DNA from: Thalassospira lucentensis
Lineage (GTDB): Bacteria; Pseudomonadota; Alphaproteobacteria; Rhodospirillales; Thalassospiraceae
Assembly: GCF_001613805.1 (NCBI RefSeq)
Contig: NZ_LPVY01000022.1
Span: 78,815-142,814 of the forward strand
Direction of reading: 5' to 3'
DNA length: 64,000 nucleotides
Positions 1 through 8,539 of the stretch are shown piece after piece (the first letter of the stretch is position 1; every line of letters begins with the position of its first letter). Below the pieces are notes generated by a model. That model made no database searches, was not told the DNA's origin, and saw only the letters and a program-made list of their open reading frames with translations. The translations under genes and the position numbers were made by a program.

Positions 1-2
1 GT

Positions 3-1370
3 ACCAATCTGCATCTTGGGCAGCGTGCCGCCGCCGACCCGATCATTCTGGCCGAGCAATATGCGGTTGATTTCATGCGAGATCGCGGTTTCCCGCTGGT
101 GGAAGCGGGAAAGCGCAAGGTCATTGCCAATACGGCGGAAAAAACCATTTCCGTGACGTACGAGCTGGTCACCGGGCCGGAAGCCAATTTTGGCAAGGTC
201 AGTGTCAAAGGAGCCGAGACCGTTGATGAGGATTTCATCGCCGGTTATCGCAGCTGGAAACCGGGGCAGAAATATTCCCCAGAAGAAGTCCGGACAACGC
301 GCCGTGATCTGGCGCAATCGAACCTGTTTGACAGCGTGATTGTCAAGCCGGTCGGGCCGGTCGCCAAAAATGGTGAAATCCCCGTCGAGATCGAAGTGCG
401 CGAACGCAAGCATCGTACAATCGGCGGCGGGGTTGATTTTTCAACCGCCGACGGGCCGGGGGCGAATGCGTTCTGGGAAAACCGCAATCTGTTCGGGGCG
501 GGTGAACGGCTCAGACTTGGTATCGAAGGATCGGGACAAAGCCAGGGGCTTGAGGCAACATTCCGCAAGCCGCAATTCCTGCAACGCAGGCAGGCGCTTG
601 TGGCCGATGGATCGGCCAAGAATTACAGCACGGATGCCTATGACGGTGAACTTGTCGAAACCTTTGTCGGGGTTGAACGCAAGATTGGTGATTACTGGTC
701 TGTCACGCTGGGCCCGACGGCGGAATATTCCGATCTGACCGGGGCTGATTCGCCCAACGAGCAATTCTATCTTGGTGGGTTGCGGGGTATTTTGCGGCGT
801 GACAGCACGGATAACCCGCTTGATCCGACCGAAGGCAACCGGCTTGAATTCAACGTGTCGCCCTATACCAGTCTGAGCGGTCCGAGCGCACAATTCACAT
901 CCGTTTCATTGAACGGATCGCAATATTTCGCCTTTGACGAAGAAGGCGATTATGTCCTTGCGGGGCGGGGGCGTGCCGGGATGATTATCGGTGAAGATCG
1001 TTCGGATCTTCCAGCCAACAAACGGTTCTATTCCGGTGGCGGCGGATCGGTTCGCGGTTACGAATATCAGAAAGTCGGGCCACTTGACGAGGATGGCGAT
1101 CCGCTTGGCGGGCGTTCGGTGCTTGAGGCCGGGCTGGAATTCCGGGCACGGGTTACGGAAAGCTTTGGCATCGTGCCATTTATCGAAGGCGGTAATGTTT
1201 TTGAGGCGAGCGACCCCGAAGACCTTGATCTGCTTTGGGCGGCGGGGCTTGGTTTCCGTTATTACACGGCTGTCGGCCCCTTGCGCTTTGACTTCGCCGT
1301 GCCGCTTGATAAGCGTGACAATGTTGATGACGATTTCCAGATTTATCTTAGCCTTGGACAAGCATTTTGA
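3..1370 (+). CDS. tamA: TamA-like outer-membrane assembly protein, 5' end cut by the window
   Basis: Outer-membrane beta-barrel of the Omp85/BamA superfamily. With the periplasm-spanning TamB it helps insert or assemble outer-membrane proteins. The frame is open from base 3, so about 456 residues are visible and the N-terminus lies outside the window. The first ~120 visible residues look like the end of the POTRA repeats (for example GPEANFGKVSVKG). From about residue 130 the sequence is glycine- and aromatic-rich barrel, with an RRDSTDNPLDPTEGNR stretch and an SVRGYEY motif typical of the surface-antigen domain. It ends in a C-terminal Phe, the usual signal recognised by the Bam machinery. 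Its stop overlaps the start of tamB, and this gene order is the standard tamAB pair, which favours TamA over BamA. Confidence 0.9.
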   Translation, partial: TNLHLGQRAAADPIILAEQYAVDFMRDRGFPLVEAGKRKVIANTAEKTISVTYELVTGPEANFGKVSVKGAETVDEDFIAGYRSWKPGQKYSPEEVRTTRRDLAQSNLFDSVIVKPVGPVAKNGEIPVEIEVRERKHRTIGGGVDFSTADGPGANAFWENRNLFGAGERLRLGIEGSGQSQGLEATFRKPQFLQRRQALVADGSAKNYSTDAYDGELVETFVGVERKIGDYWSVTLGPTAEYSDLTGADSPNEQFYLGGLRGILRRDSTDNPLDPTEGNRLEFNVSPYTSLSGPSAQFTSVSLNGSQYFAFDEEGDYVLAGRGRAGMIIGEDRSDLPANKRFYSGGGGSVRGYEYQKVGPLDEDGDPLGGRSVLEAGLEFRARVTESFGIVPFIEGGNVFEASDPEDLDLLWAAGLGFRYYTAVGPLRFDFAVPLDKRDNVDDDFQIYLSLGQAF

Positions 1371-4300
1371 CGTTGCCTGACGATCCCAAACCATCCGGAA
1401 CCACCAAACGCGGAAAGGTTGCCAAATGGGCGCGACGTGGCGCGATTGCGTTTGCGTGCCTGTTGCTGCTGATGATCGCGATTGTCGGCATTGCGGGAAC
1501 CGGGCCGGTATTGCGTGCGATAACGCCGTGGTTGAACACCACGGTGGCAGAGGCGATAGAGGGCGATTTCGAACTGGGCCGGATCGAGGGCAGCCTTTGG
1601 ACGGGGCTTTCGCTTGACCGGCTGTCGATGTCGATGCCGTCAAATGGCCTGGCCGTGGATGTCAGTCAGTTCGGGTTTGACTGGTCCCCGCTGGCCCTTT
1701 TGGGTGGGACGCTTCGTATTGATCGGATTGAAAGTGCCGCGATTGATGTCGTTCTGCCCGATATGTCGGGATCGGAAGACGCGGTCGAGGAAGAAGAAAC
1801 CGCGTCGGGCGGTTTTGCGCCGCCGCTTGCCATTGAACTTGGCAAGCTGGCGCTTGGCAATGTGCGTATTTCCGACCCGGCCAGTGGCAAAAGCTTTGAA
1901 TATGGTCTAAGCGCCAGTGCGGCAATTCGCGAAAACCTTGAAGCGGCCTTGTCGCTTGATCTGCAACCGCTTGATGACAGCATCGACCATTTGAAGGCTG
2001 ATATTGATTTTGATGGCGATGAGCAGAGGTTGAAAGCTGACATTGACGGCAAGCTTGATCGTGCAGGGCTGGTGATGACCCTTGCCGGGCTGGCACCCGA
2101 AGATGCGCCAAATGTCACGATCAGCCTTAAGGGCGATGGCCCGGCGACAGGCTGGAAAGGGCGGATCGAACTTGCGGCAAGTGATCTGATGACGCTTGGT
2201 GGTGATCTGGGGCTCCGGTTGGAGGAAAGCCGGATCGGGTTTGACCTTGATGGTGTTCTGGCAACGCAGGGCGACCTTGCCGGGCAGCTTCCGGAACCGT
2301 TGCGGGGCGATGTCGATTTGGGGATTGGCGGGCAGTTTGATGCGGATGCCAGTATTCTGTCGATCACGCGCGGTGATATCGCGAAATCCGGATTTGCGAC
2401 GATTGCAGCCACGACGGAAATCAATTTTGATGACAGCACGGTTCTGGCCGATTTGCGCGGTGATATCGATCCGGCGGTATCGGGCCTGATCGAGGATGCT
2501 GTGACATGGGGCGGGCTTGATTTGACCGCGCATGCCGAAGGGCCGCTTGAATTGCCCGATGTGACCGTAATGCTGCGCGGGGATCAGGTTGCGACACCGT
2601 TATCAACCATCGGAACATTGGCACTTGATGCCGATCTGCGCGGGGATGAAGACGGGTTTTCTGTTCAAAGCCGGATCGATGTTTCGGGCAATGAATGGCA
2701 GGATGCCGATCTTAGCGCGATGCTGGGCACTACGCAGCAGGTTGCCCTTGATGCGGAAATTGCACCGGATTTCAGCAAGTTTGCCCTTGGCAAAATCAAT
2801 ATCACGACGCCGGGTATTTCGGTTAACGGCAAGACCGATATCAATGACGTGATGGCGGTGACGGATGGCGAATTGATTGCCGATATCCGTGACCTTGCGA
2901 TTTTTGCACCGATTTCGGGCCTTGATCTGGTCGGGACGGGACAGGTCGCGATAAGCGATCTTGCATGGTCGGTTGAGCAGGGTGGTACGGCTAGTATTGC
3001 AATCAAGGCCGATCAGACCGGGTTTGGTATTGCCGATCTTGACCGTATTGTCGGTCTGAGTCCCACCATTGATGGCAAGCTTGCGGTCAGTGATGCATTT
3101 GATCTGTCGATCACACTTGATCAGATTGCCACCGCGATGGTTTCTGGCCCGGCGCAAATCGATATTTCAAATGAATTCAGCAATTTGTCAGTCAAATCTG
3201 ATCTTTCGGTTCAGCCTGGTGTGGTGCCGCCCGATATTGGTGTTTCCATCGCCCCGGCGACGCTTGCGATCAATCTTGACGGGGATATCGCGGCACCGGC
3301 GGGAACGATCAAGCTTGCGACACCATCGGTTCTGGCGGGTGGGCAGAAGTTTGAAAAGCTTGATCTTGAGACGGAATTGCGCTGGTCCGATCAGGCGGTA
3401 TTGTCGCTGATCAACAAGGCCGGGTTTGGTTTGATGGGGCGCAATTACGATCTGGCGGCAGATGTGGTTTTGCCCGCAGATGGTTTGCGGGTGGATAATA
3501 TTGCCCTGACGGGTGAACGGCTTGAACTTGTCGGTAGCTTGATGTTGCCAGATTATGCCGTGCCGATGCGTGGCAAGCTTTCGGTGCGTAAACTGGATGC
3601 GGTGATGCTGTCTGATTTCGGGGCGCCGGTGACGAATGGTGCGTTAATGGCGGATGTGGCGTTTGTACCGAAATCGGGTCAGCAACAGATTGATGTGAAT
3701 GCGAATATCAAAGGCATTCGGCTTGCCGCCGAAGAAGGTGCGGAGCAACCTGCGATCGAGGATGTCGTTCTGGCGGGATCGATCCTGAACGCGTTTGAAA
3801 AGCCCGGCTTTGATTTGGCCCTGAACGGGCGTGATATTCGTTTTGTGCCGCTTGCCATTGATCAGTTGCAGACCGAGGTTAGCGGCGATCTTTCGGCTAT
3901 CGGGATTGCGATGAATGCAAACGGGCAGCTTCGCGATACCATTTCGGTCAAGCTTGATAGCGATATGGAACTTGGTCTTTCAGACGGGATCAATGTTCGT
4001 GCCGATCAGCTTGATATCAGTATCGGTAGCCAGAACATCGCCCTTCGTGAGCCACTGCTATTTACCCAGACCGAAAACGGACAGCAGAAACTTGACGCGG
4101 CATTGAATGTCGGTGCCGGGCAGGTAACGGCTAAACTTGACCATTGGCCAAAGCGCAATTTTGCCGCCAATGCGCAAATTGCGGAGCTTGTGCTGGGGCC
4201 GTGGGGGGAGATGTTCGGGTTAAGCGGGCTGGATGGTACAATGAATGTGACCGCCGATATATCCGAAGCGTCCGGGCAATTGCCGATTGCGACCGTCAAG

Positions 4301-5785
4301 GGCGGAATTGAAAACATTACGACGGCGGCTGTAAAGGATATGGCGCCGTTTGGGATGGTGCTTGATCTGGCGTTGCAGGACGGTCAGTTTGACGGCAATG
4401 CCACCCTTGGCAATGAAGAGGCACAGATTGTCGAGGCGCGTGGTACCGTGCCTTTGGGTGTTTCCATCCTCAAACAGGATTTCACACTGGACCCCGATGC
4501 GCCGATTGATGCACAGGTCAAGGTGGACGGCGAAATTGCACAATTCTGGCCTTATGTCCCGGCACCTGATCATGTGATGTCCGGGCATCTCAAACTGGAT
4601 GTGGTTGCCAAGGGAACGCTTGATGCGCTTGACTGGAATGGCGATATCGCCCTGTCTGACGGGGCATATGAGCATCTGGAATATGGCACGCTGTTGAAGC
4701 AGATCACGATCAATGGTGACTTTGATCAGAACGGTTTGCGGGTGCCGGAAATTACGGCAACGGATGGCGGGAATGGCCGGATCAGTGGCTCGGCCGAGGT
4801 GACACTGGATGACGATCCGGTGGTCAGTTACAAGGCGGAGCTTAAGATTGATAACGCAGCCCTGTCGCGCAAGGATGAGCTGCAATTCTGGGCGGATGTG
4901 AACACATCTGTCACCGGGACCGAAAAAACCGCCGATATCAAAAGCAATGTAACGCTTCGCCGTGGTGAAGTGGACCTGACACTTGCGCTGCCTGCGTCGG
5001 TTTCGACCCTTGATGTCGAGAATATCGAGGACGCCAAGCAGCGCGAGGAAGAAGAGGAAAAGAAAAAAGCGGCATCGGGTTTTGTCGGCAATCTGGATGT
5101 GACGGTTGATATTCCGGGGCGTTTGTTTGTGCGCGGGCGGGGGCTTGATTCCGAATGGGGTGGCAAGCTTGATATCAGCGGGACAACCGCAGAGCCGATC
5201 ATTGTCGGGCAATTGCAGGCGCTTCGCGGGCAGCTGGATATCATTGGCAAGACATTCGTGATCAAGGATTCCAAGATCACGTTTTCGGGTGCAACACCGC
5301 CCGATCCATTGTTGGACATTGAAGGGGTCTATACCACCGACGACCTGACGGTGACGGCCGGGTTCCAGGGACCGGCAAGCGATCCGGAACTGGTTCTGAC
5401 ATCCAACCCATCCCTGCCGGAGGACGAAATCCTGTCGCAGGTGCTGTTTGGCAAATCGCAGGGAAGCCTGAGTGCGATTGAGGCGGTCCAGCTTGCCAGT
5501 GCGGTGAACGAGCTTTCGGGCGGGGGCGGCGGACTTGATATCGTCGGTTCGGTGCGTCGCTTTATCGGGGCGGATGTTTTGCAGGTGGGCGGTGGCGAAG
5601 ACGGCCCGAACGTCAAGGTGGGTAAATACCTGACGGACGGGGTCTATGTCGGCACCAAGACCGGCACGACCCCGGGGTCAAGCGGTGTCGAGGTCGAGAT
5701 TGAATTGACGCCAAATATCAGCGTGACCAGCGAAACCACCGAAATCGACAGCAAAGCCGGTGTTCAGTTCCGGCTGGATTACTGA
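1367..5785 (+). CDS. tamB: TamB, translocation and assembly module inner-membrane protein
   Basis: Very long (about 1470 residues) AsmA-like periplasmic protein anchored in the inner membrane, partner of TamA. Residues ~25-48 form one hydrophobic segment after a basic N-terminus. The middle is a long run of beta-rich repeats. The last ~350 residues are the TamB/DUF490 domain, ending in a barrel-like GVQFRLDY. A charged EEEEKKK linker lies before the DUF490 part. The likely start is TTG at 1367, overlapping the tamA stop by 4 bases and so translationally coupled; a second TTG at 1373 is the alternative. The 3' end overlaps the convergent kinase gene by 7 bases, and no terminator is visible between them. 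Confidence 0.93.
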   Translation: MTLPDDPKPSGTTKRGKVAKWARRGAIAFACLLLLMIAIVGIAGTGPVLRAITPWLNTTVAEAIEGDFELGRIEGSLWTGLSLDRLSMSMPSNGLAVDVSQFGFDWSPLALLGGTLRIDRIESAAIDVVLPDMSGSEDAVEEEETASGGFAPPLAIELGKLALGNVRISDPASGKSFEYGLSASAAIRENLEAALSLDLQPLDDSIDHLKADIDFDGDEQRLKADIDGKLDRAGLVMTLAGLAPEDAPNVTISLKGDGPATGWKGRIELAASDLMTLGGDLGLRLEESRIGFDLDGVLATQGDLAGQLPEPLRGDVDLGIGGQFDADASILSITRGDIAKSGFATIAATTEINFDDSTVLADLRGDIDPAVSGLIEDAVTWGGLDLTAHAEGPLELPDVTVMLRGDQVATPLSTIGTLALDADLRGDEDGFSVQSRIDVSGNEWQDADLSAMLGTTQQVALDAEIAPDFSKFALGKINITTPGISVNGKTDINDVMAVTDGELIADIRDLAIFAPISGLDLVGTGQVAISDLAWSVEQGGTASIAIKADQTGFGIADLDRIVGLSPTIDGKLAVSDAFDLSITLDQIATAMVSGPAQIDISNEFSNLSVKSDLSVQPGVVPPDIGVSIAPATLAINLDGDIAAPAGTIKLATPSVLAGGQKFEKLDLETELRWSDQAVLSLINKAGFGLMGRNYDLAADVVLPADGLRVDNIALTGERLELVGSLMLPDYAVPMRGKLSVRKLDAVMLSDFGAPVTNGALMADVAFVPKSGQQQIDVNANIKGIRLAAEEGAEQPAIEDVVLAGSILNAFEKPGFDLALNGRDIRFVPLAIDQLQTEVSGDLSAIGIAMNANGQLRDTISVKLDSDMELGLSDGINVRADQLDISIGSQNIALREPLLFTQTENGQQKLDAALNVGAGQVTAKLDHWPKRNFAANAQIAELVLGPWGEMFGLSGLDGTMNVTADISEASGQLPIATVKGGIENITTAAVKDMAPFGMVLDLALQDGQFDGNATLGNEEAQIVEARGTVPLGVSILKQDFTLDPDAPIDAQVKVDGEIAQFWPYVPAPDHVMSGHLKLDVVAKGTLDALDWNGDIALSDGAYEHLEYGTLLKQITINGDFDQNGLRVPEITATDGGNGRISGSAEVTLDDDPVVSYKAELKIDNAALSRKDELQFWADVNTSVTGTEKTADIKSNVTLRRGEVDLTLALPASVSTLDVENIEDAKQREEEEEKKKAASGFVGNLDVTVDIPGRLFVRGRGLDSEWGGKLDISGTTAEPIIVGQLQALRGQLDIIGKTFVIKDSKITFSGATPPDPLLDIEGVYTTDDLTVTAGFQGPASDPELVLTSNPSLPEDEILSQVLFGKSQGSLSAIEAVQLASAVNELSGGGGGLDIVGSVRRFIGADVLQVGGGEDGPNVKVGKYLTDGVYVGTKTGTTPGSSGVEVEIELTPNISVTSETTEIDSKAGVQFRLDY

Positions 5786-6729
5786 TCAAGTTTGATATCG
5801 CTGATATCAACAAGCGCGCCGCGCCGTGAAATCACGCGACCAGCGACCTTTTGCGCAACGGCAATGGCGGCAGGCACATCGCGCCCGGCATTGCGGGCGG
5901 CAAGGTATGATCCGTTAAAGGAATCCCCGGCCGAGGTCGTATCGATGATATCGGTGACCTTGGGCGGCGTTACGGTGCCGCTTTCGCCGTCCCTGATCGA
6001 ATAAAAGGTCGGTTCACCACCGCATTTGACAACAACCTCGTCCGCGCCCAGCGAATGCCAGCGTTTGGCGGTGGCAGAAGGCGTTGCATCGCCAAACAGC
6101 GCGCTGTCGTCGTCAAATGTCGGCAGGACGGTGTGGCAATGAGGCGCAATCGCCAGATAGGTTGCCACTGCATCGTCCTGATCGGCCCAAAGGCGCGGCC
6201 GATGATTGGTGTCAAAGCAGACTTTGCCGCCCTGTTTGGCAAAATCCCTGGCAATGCTGATCAGGGTCTGGCGATCCTTTTCAGACAGGATTGCCAGTGT
6301 GATACCCGAAAGATACAGGCAATCGAACCCGCCAAGCGCATCGCGCAACACGGTATCGTGGCCGCCCTGAAGCATCTGTTTGGCGGCGGCATTATTGCGC
6401 CAGTAGGAAAAGCTGCGTTCACCGGTTTCATCGGTCTGGATGGCATAAAGACCGGGCAGGGCGCCATCAATCCGGCGGACCAGTGTCGTGTCGATATTAT
6501 CGTTCTGCCAGGCGGCAATCATCGCGTCGCTATAGGGATCCGTACCCAGTGCCGTGATGTAGGAAACATCGGTATCAGGCGTTGCAAGCAGGCGGCTGGT
6601 GCGTGCCATATAGGTCGCACCATTAAGCGTATCACCGGCAAAGCCGAGATTGGCTGCGCCAAAAATGCTGCCGGGGGATGTTCCGGCAAGCTCGATCATG
6701 CATTCGCCGATAAAGGCAGTACGGGTCAT
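5779..6729 (-). CDS. kdgK: PfkB-family sugar kinase, probably 2-dehydro-3-deoxygluconokinase
   Basis: Ribokinase-fold kinase of 316 residues, the usual family size. It begins with FIGECMIEL and carries the C-terminal PfkB signature DTTSAGDSFNGSY near residue 260, whose Asp is the catalytic base. The overall pattern matches KdgK, which phosphorylates 2-keto-3-deoxygluconate with ATP to KDPG for the Entner-Doudoroff aldolase. It lies 28 bases downstream of an RpiR-type regulator on the same strand, so the two are probably cotranscribed. The divergent TRAP transporter suggests the cell imports a sugar acid that feeds this kinase. The exact substrate (KDG or another keto-deoxy sugar acid) cannot be fixed from sequence. 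Confidence 0.8.
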   Translation of the reverse strand: MTRTAFIGECMIELAGTSPGSIFGAANLGFAGDTLNGATYMARTSRLLATPDTDVSYITALGTDPYSDAMIAAWQNDNIDTTLVRRIDGALPGLYAIQTDETGERSFSYWRNNAAAKQMLQGGHDTVLRDALGGFDCLYLSGITLAILSEKDRQTLISIARDFAKQGGKVCFDTNHRPRLWADQDDAVATYLAIAPHCHTVLPTFDDDSALFGDATPSATAKRWHSLGADEVVVKCGGEPTFYSIRDGESGTVTPPKVTDIIDTTSAGDSFNGSYLAARNAGRDVPAAIAVAQKVAGRVISRRGALVDISDIKLDQ

Positions 6730-6757
6730 TGGGGCCTCGATGGGGATGGTGGCGTAA

Positions 6758-7642
6758 TTAGTCGCCGATAGGCTGGCGGCCGGTCGGCGGATTGAGAGTC
6801 AGCAAAGATGACCTGATCCGGCGAAGTTTTTCAAGTGTTCGGTCCGGCGTGCGCCGGGCAACCGCGGTGGCAATGATATCGATGGTTGCCAGAAAAACAT
6901 GCCGGGTGGCCGTTGGCTTATAAATATCAGGGTTTTCAGGCATATCAATGCCAATCACAAGGTCGCTTTCGGCGGCAAGCGGACTTTGCGGGTGGGTCAT
7001 GGAGATGACCTTTGCGCCATATTGGCGGGCAATGGCGGCACTGTGGATCAGTTCGGTCGGTCGGCCGCTGGTGGAGATGGCAAAAAGAACATCCTCCTCG
7101 CCAAAGGTCGATGCCAGCATGCGCTGAAGGTAGCCATCACTTTGGGCCTGTGCGGGAATGCCAAGGCGGAAAAACCGGTTGGCGGCATCAAAGGCAACCG
7201 TCGTGGAGCCGCCGCCGACCCCCATAAAGGCGATCTGGCGGGCATTGGCCAGAATATCGGCGGCCCTGTCGATTTCGGTGCTTGAAAGCTGTTCGCGCAG
7301 CAAGCGCAGATTATCGACGATCACGCCCAGCACGTGATTGGAAAGCACGTCGGCGGCAGTTGTATCGTCGGCAAGGTCCTCGGGCGCCAGATATTGCATG
7401 CTGACCGCAAGGTTCTGTGCCAGCCGTATTTTAAAATCGCGAAATCCGTCACAGCCAAGGGTCCGGCAAAACCGGATCACGGTCGGTTCGCTGACGCCAA
7501 CGTTTTGCGCAAGATCGGAAAGGGCGATGGTGGTGACGTCCTGCAGGTGATCCTGAACGTAGTCGGCAACCCGCTGTTCACGTGCGGGAAAGGTACCGGC
7601 CTTTCGACGCAGGAGGCTGATGATATCGACAGTAGGTTGCAT
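6758..7642 (-). CDS. RpiR-family transcriptional regulator (HTH + SIS domain)
   Basis: 294-residue regulator with the RpiR/HexR layout. The N-terminal helix-turn-helix covers residues ~1-80, with IALSDLAQNVGVSEPTVIRFCRTLG as the recognition region. A SIS sugar-phosphate-binding domain spans ~125-260 and contains MGVGGGSTTVA and ISTSGRPTE. Such proteins usually sense a phosphorylated sugar intermediate, here plausibly KDPG or a relative made by the neighbouring kinase. The divergent 375-base gap contains three 15-bp inverted repeats of one design, the likely operators for both this gene and the TRAP operon. Confidence 0.88.
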   Translation of the reverse strand: MQPTVDIISLLRRKAGTFPAREQRVADYVQDHLQDVTTIALSDLAQNVGVSEPTVIRFCRTLGCDGFRDFKIRLAQNLAVSMQYLAPEDLADDTTAADVLSNHVLGVIVDNLRLLREQLSSTEIDRAADILANARQIAFMGVGGGSTTVAFDAANRFFRLGIPAQAQSDGYLQRMLASTFGEEDVLFAISTSGRPTELIHSAAIARQYGAKVISMTHPQSPLAAESDLVIGIDMPENPDIYKPTATRHVFLATIDIIATAVARRTPDRTLEKLRRIRSSLLTLNPPTGRQPIGD

Positions 7643-7866
7643 GCGAGCGTTCCGATCATTCTCGAATATGAGGTGCTGTTGTCGGCACCCCGCTGATAAA
7701 TATCACTTTTTGGTTTGCTGGCGATAGCTTCGATCTTGGTCCCCAGATTATCCATCCTGCCGGATTTAACCGTAAAGCGGGTAGGGCGTTGATTGCCGAA
7801 TTGTTTGATCGCCGTTGTTGTCTTCCGGTGGTTTTGGGTGGGTAGCCCAAACAATATAGGTAAAAA

Positions 7867-7881
7867 TGTAGTTTAACTACC
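7867..7881. promoter_or_regulatory. Probable RpiR operator 1
   Basis: TGTAGTTTAACTACC. The 13-bp core (7868-7880) is a perfect palindrome with a single central T. It touches the TATAAT at 7882, so a bound repressor would block RNA polymerase. The format agrees with operators known for RpiR/HexR-type proteins (TGTA half-sites). Confidence 0.65.
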
Positions 7882-7940
7882 TATAATGTCATTGTTCGCG
7901 GATCATTCGTGGTGATATTTGCAATTATGACTCAAAAATA

Positions 7941-7955
7941 TGTAGACAAGCTACA
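7941..7955. promoter_or_regulatory. Probable RpiR operator 2
   Basis: TGTAG-ACAAG-CTACA, a perfect 5-bp inverted repeat with a 5-bp spacer. It is 74 bp (about seven helical turns) from operator 1 and upstream of the dctQ start. Confidence 0.65.
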
Positions 7956-7970
7956 AAAATATCCTCAGGA

Positions 7971-7985
7971 TGTAGAAAAATTACA
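7971..7985. promoter_or_regulatory. Probable RpiR operator 3
   Basis: TGTAG-AAAAA-TTACA, same design with one mismatch in the arm. It is exactly 30 bp (three turns) from operator 2, so bound dimers would lie on the same face of the helix. Confidence 0.6.
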
Positions 7986-8017
7986 TAAAACATTCATCAG
8001 CGGAGAGATTAAGTAAG

Positions 8018-8539
8018 ATGGCGCTGCGCCGTGTTGAAACCACAGCCGCAATGATCAGCCGGTCGCTAAACTGGGTGGTCGAACGTGTGATTGCCGTCCT
8101 GATGCTGGCCCTTGTGCTGGATGTCTGGCTGGGCGTAATTGATCGTTACATTTTCCACTGGCAACTGCCCTGGCCCGAAGAACTTGCGCGCTACCTGATG
8201 ATCTGGGCGGCACTTTTGGCGGTGTCGGCCGGGATTGCCCGGCGCGAACATATCGGCATCGGGATGTTTATCCTTAACACGCCGATGCCCGTGCAGCGCA
8301 CGGTTCTGTTCTGTGTCGATCTGATTGCGCTATGTGCATTTCTGTATCTGGCGATTTACGGCTTTGATTTTGCCGCGGGCGGTATGCGCCGTCAGGCGAT
8401 GATCTTTGGCATGACGCTGGCACTGCCTTATGCCGCGGTGCCGGTTGCATCCCTTCTTGCTGCCATTCAGTTATTGCTGGTCGCGCTTCGCGATCAGGGC
8501 CGCTTCGTTCCCATTGATCTCGCGGAGGGCGCAGAATGA
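8018..8539 (+). CDS. dctQ: TRAP transporter small permease (DctQ family)
   Basis: 173-residue membrane protein with four predicted hydrophobic segments, the size and pattern of the small permease of tripartite ATP-independent periplasmic transporters. The motif WPEELARYLMIWAALL, a DctQ hallmark, is at residues ~51-66. It pairs with the large permease encoded next, with a 4-base ATGA overlap. A GGAGAG-like ribosome site precedes the ATG. Uptake is driven by the sodium gradient. The probable substrate is a carboxylate or sugar acid. Confidence 0.88.
   Translation: MALRRVETTAAMISRSLNWVVERVIAVLMLALVLDVWLGVIDRYIFHWQLPWPEELARYLMIWAALLAVSAGIARREHIGIGMFILNTPMPVQRTVLFCVDLIALCAFLYLAIYGFDFAAGGMRRQAMIFGMTLALPYAAVPVASLLAAIQLLLVALRDQGRFVPIDLAEGAE

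Larger units (their letters stand above)
7643..8017. promoter_or_regulatory. Divergent regulatory region between the RpiR gene and the TRAP operon
   Basis: AT-rich gap of 375 bases with no convincing gene. It holds three TGTAG-N5-(C/T)TAC(A/C) inverted repeats at 7867, 7941 and 7971. A TATAAT sits at 7882-7887, abutting the first repeat. A larger nested inverted repeat pairs TATAGGTA (7855-7862) with TACCTATA (7878-7885). No clear -35 is seen for either direction. A weak minus-strand -10 (TATATT, 7858-7853) could serve the regulator gene. Confidence 0.6.

Noticed and set aside
4220..5212. 330-codon minus-strand frame inside tamB
   Set aside because: Fully antisense to a clear TamB domain; composition is unlike a protein gene.
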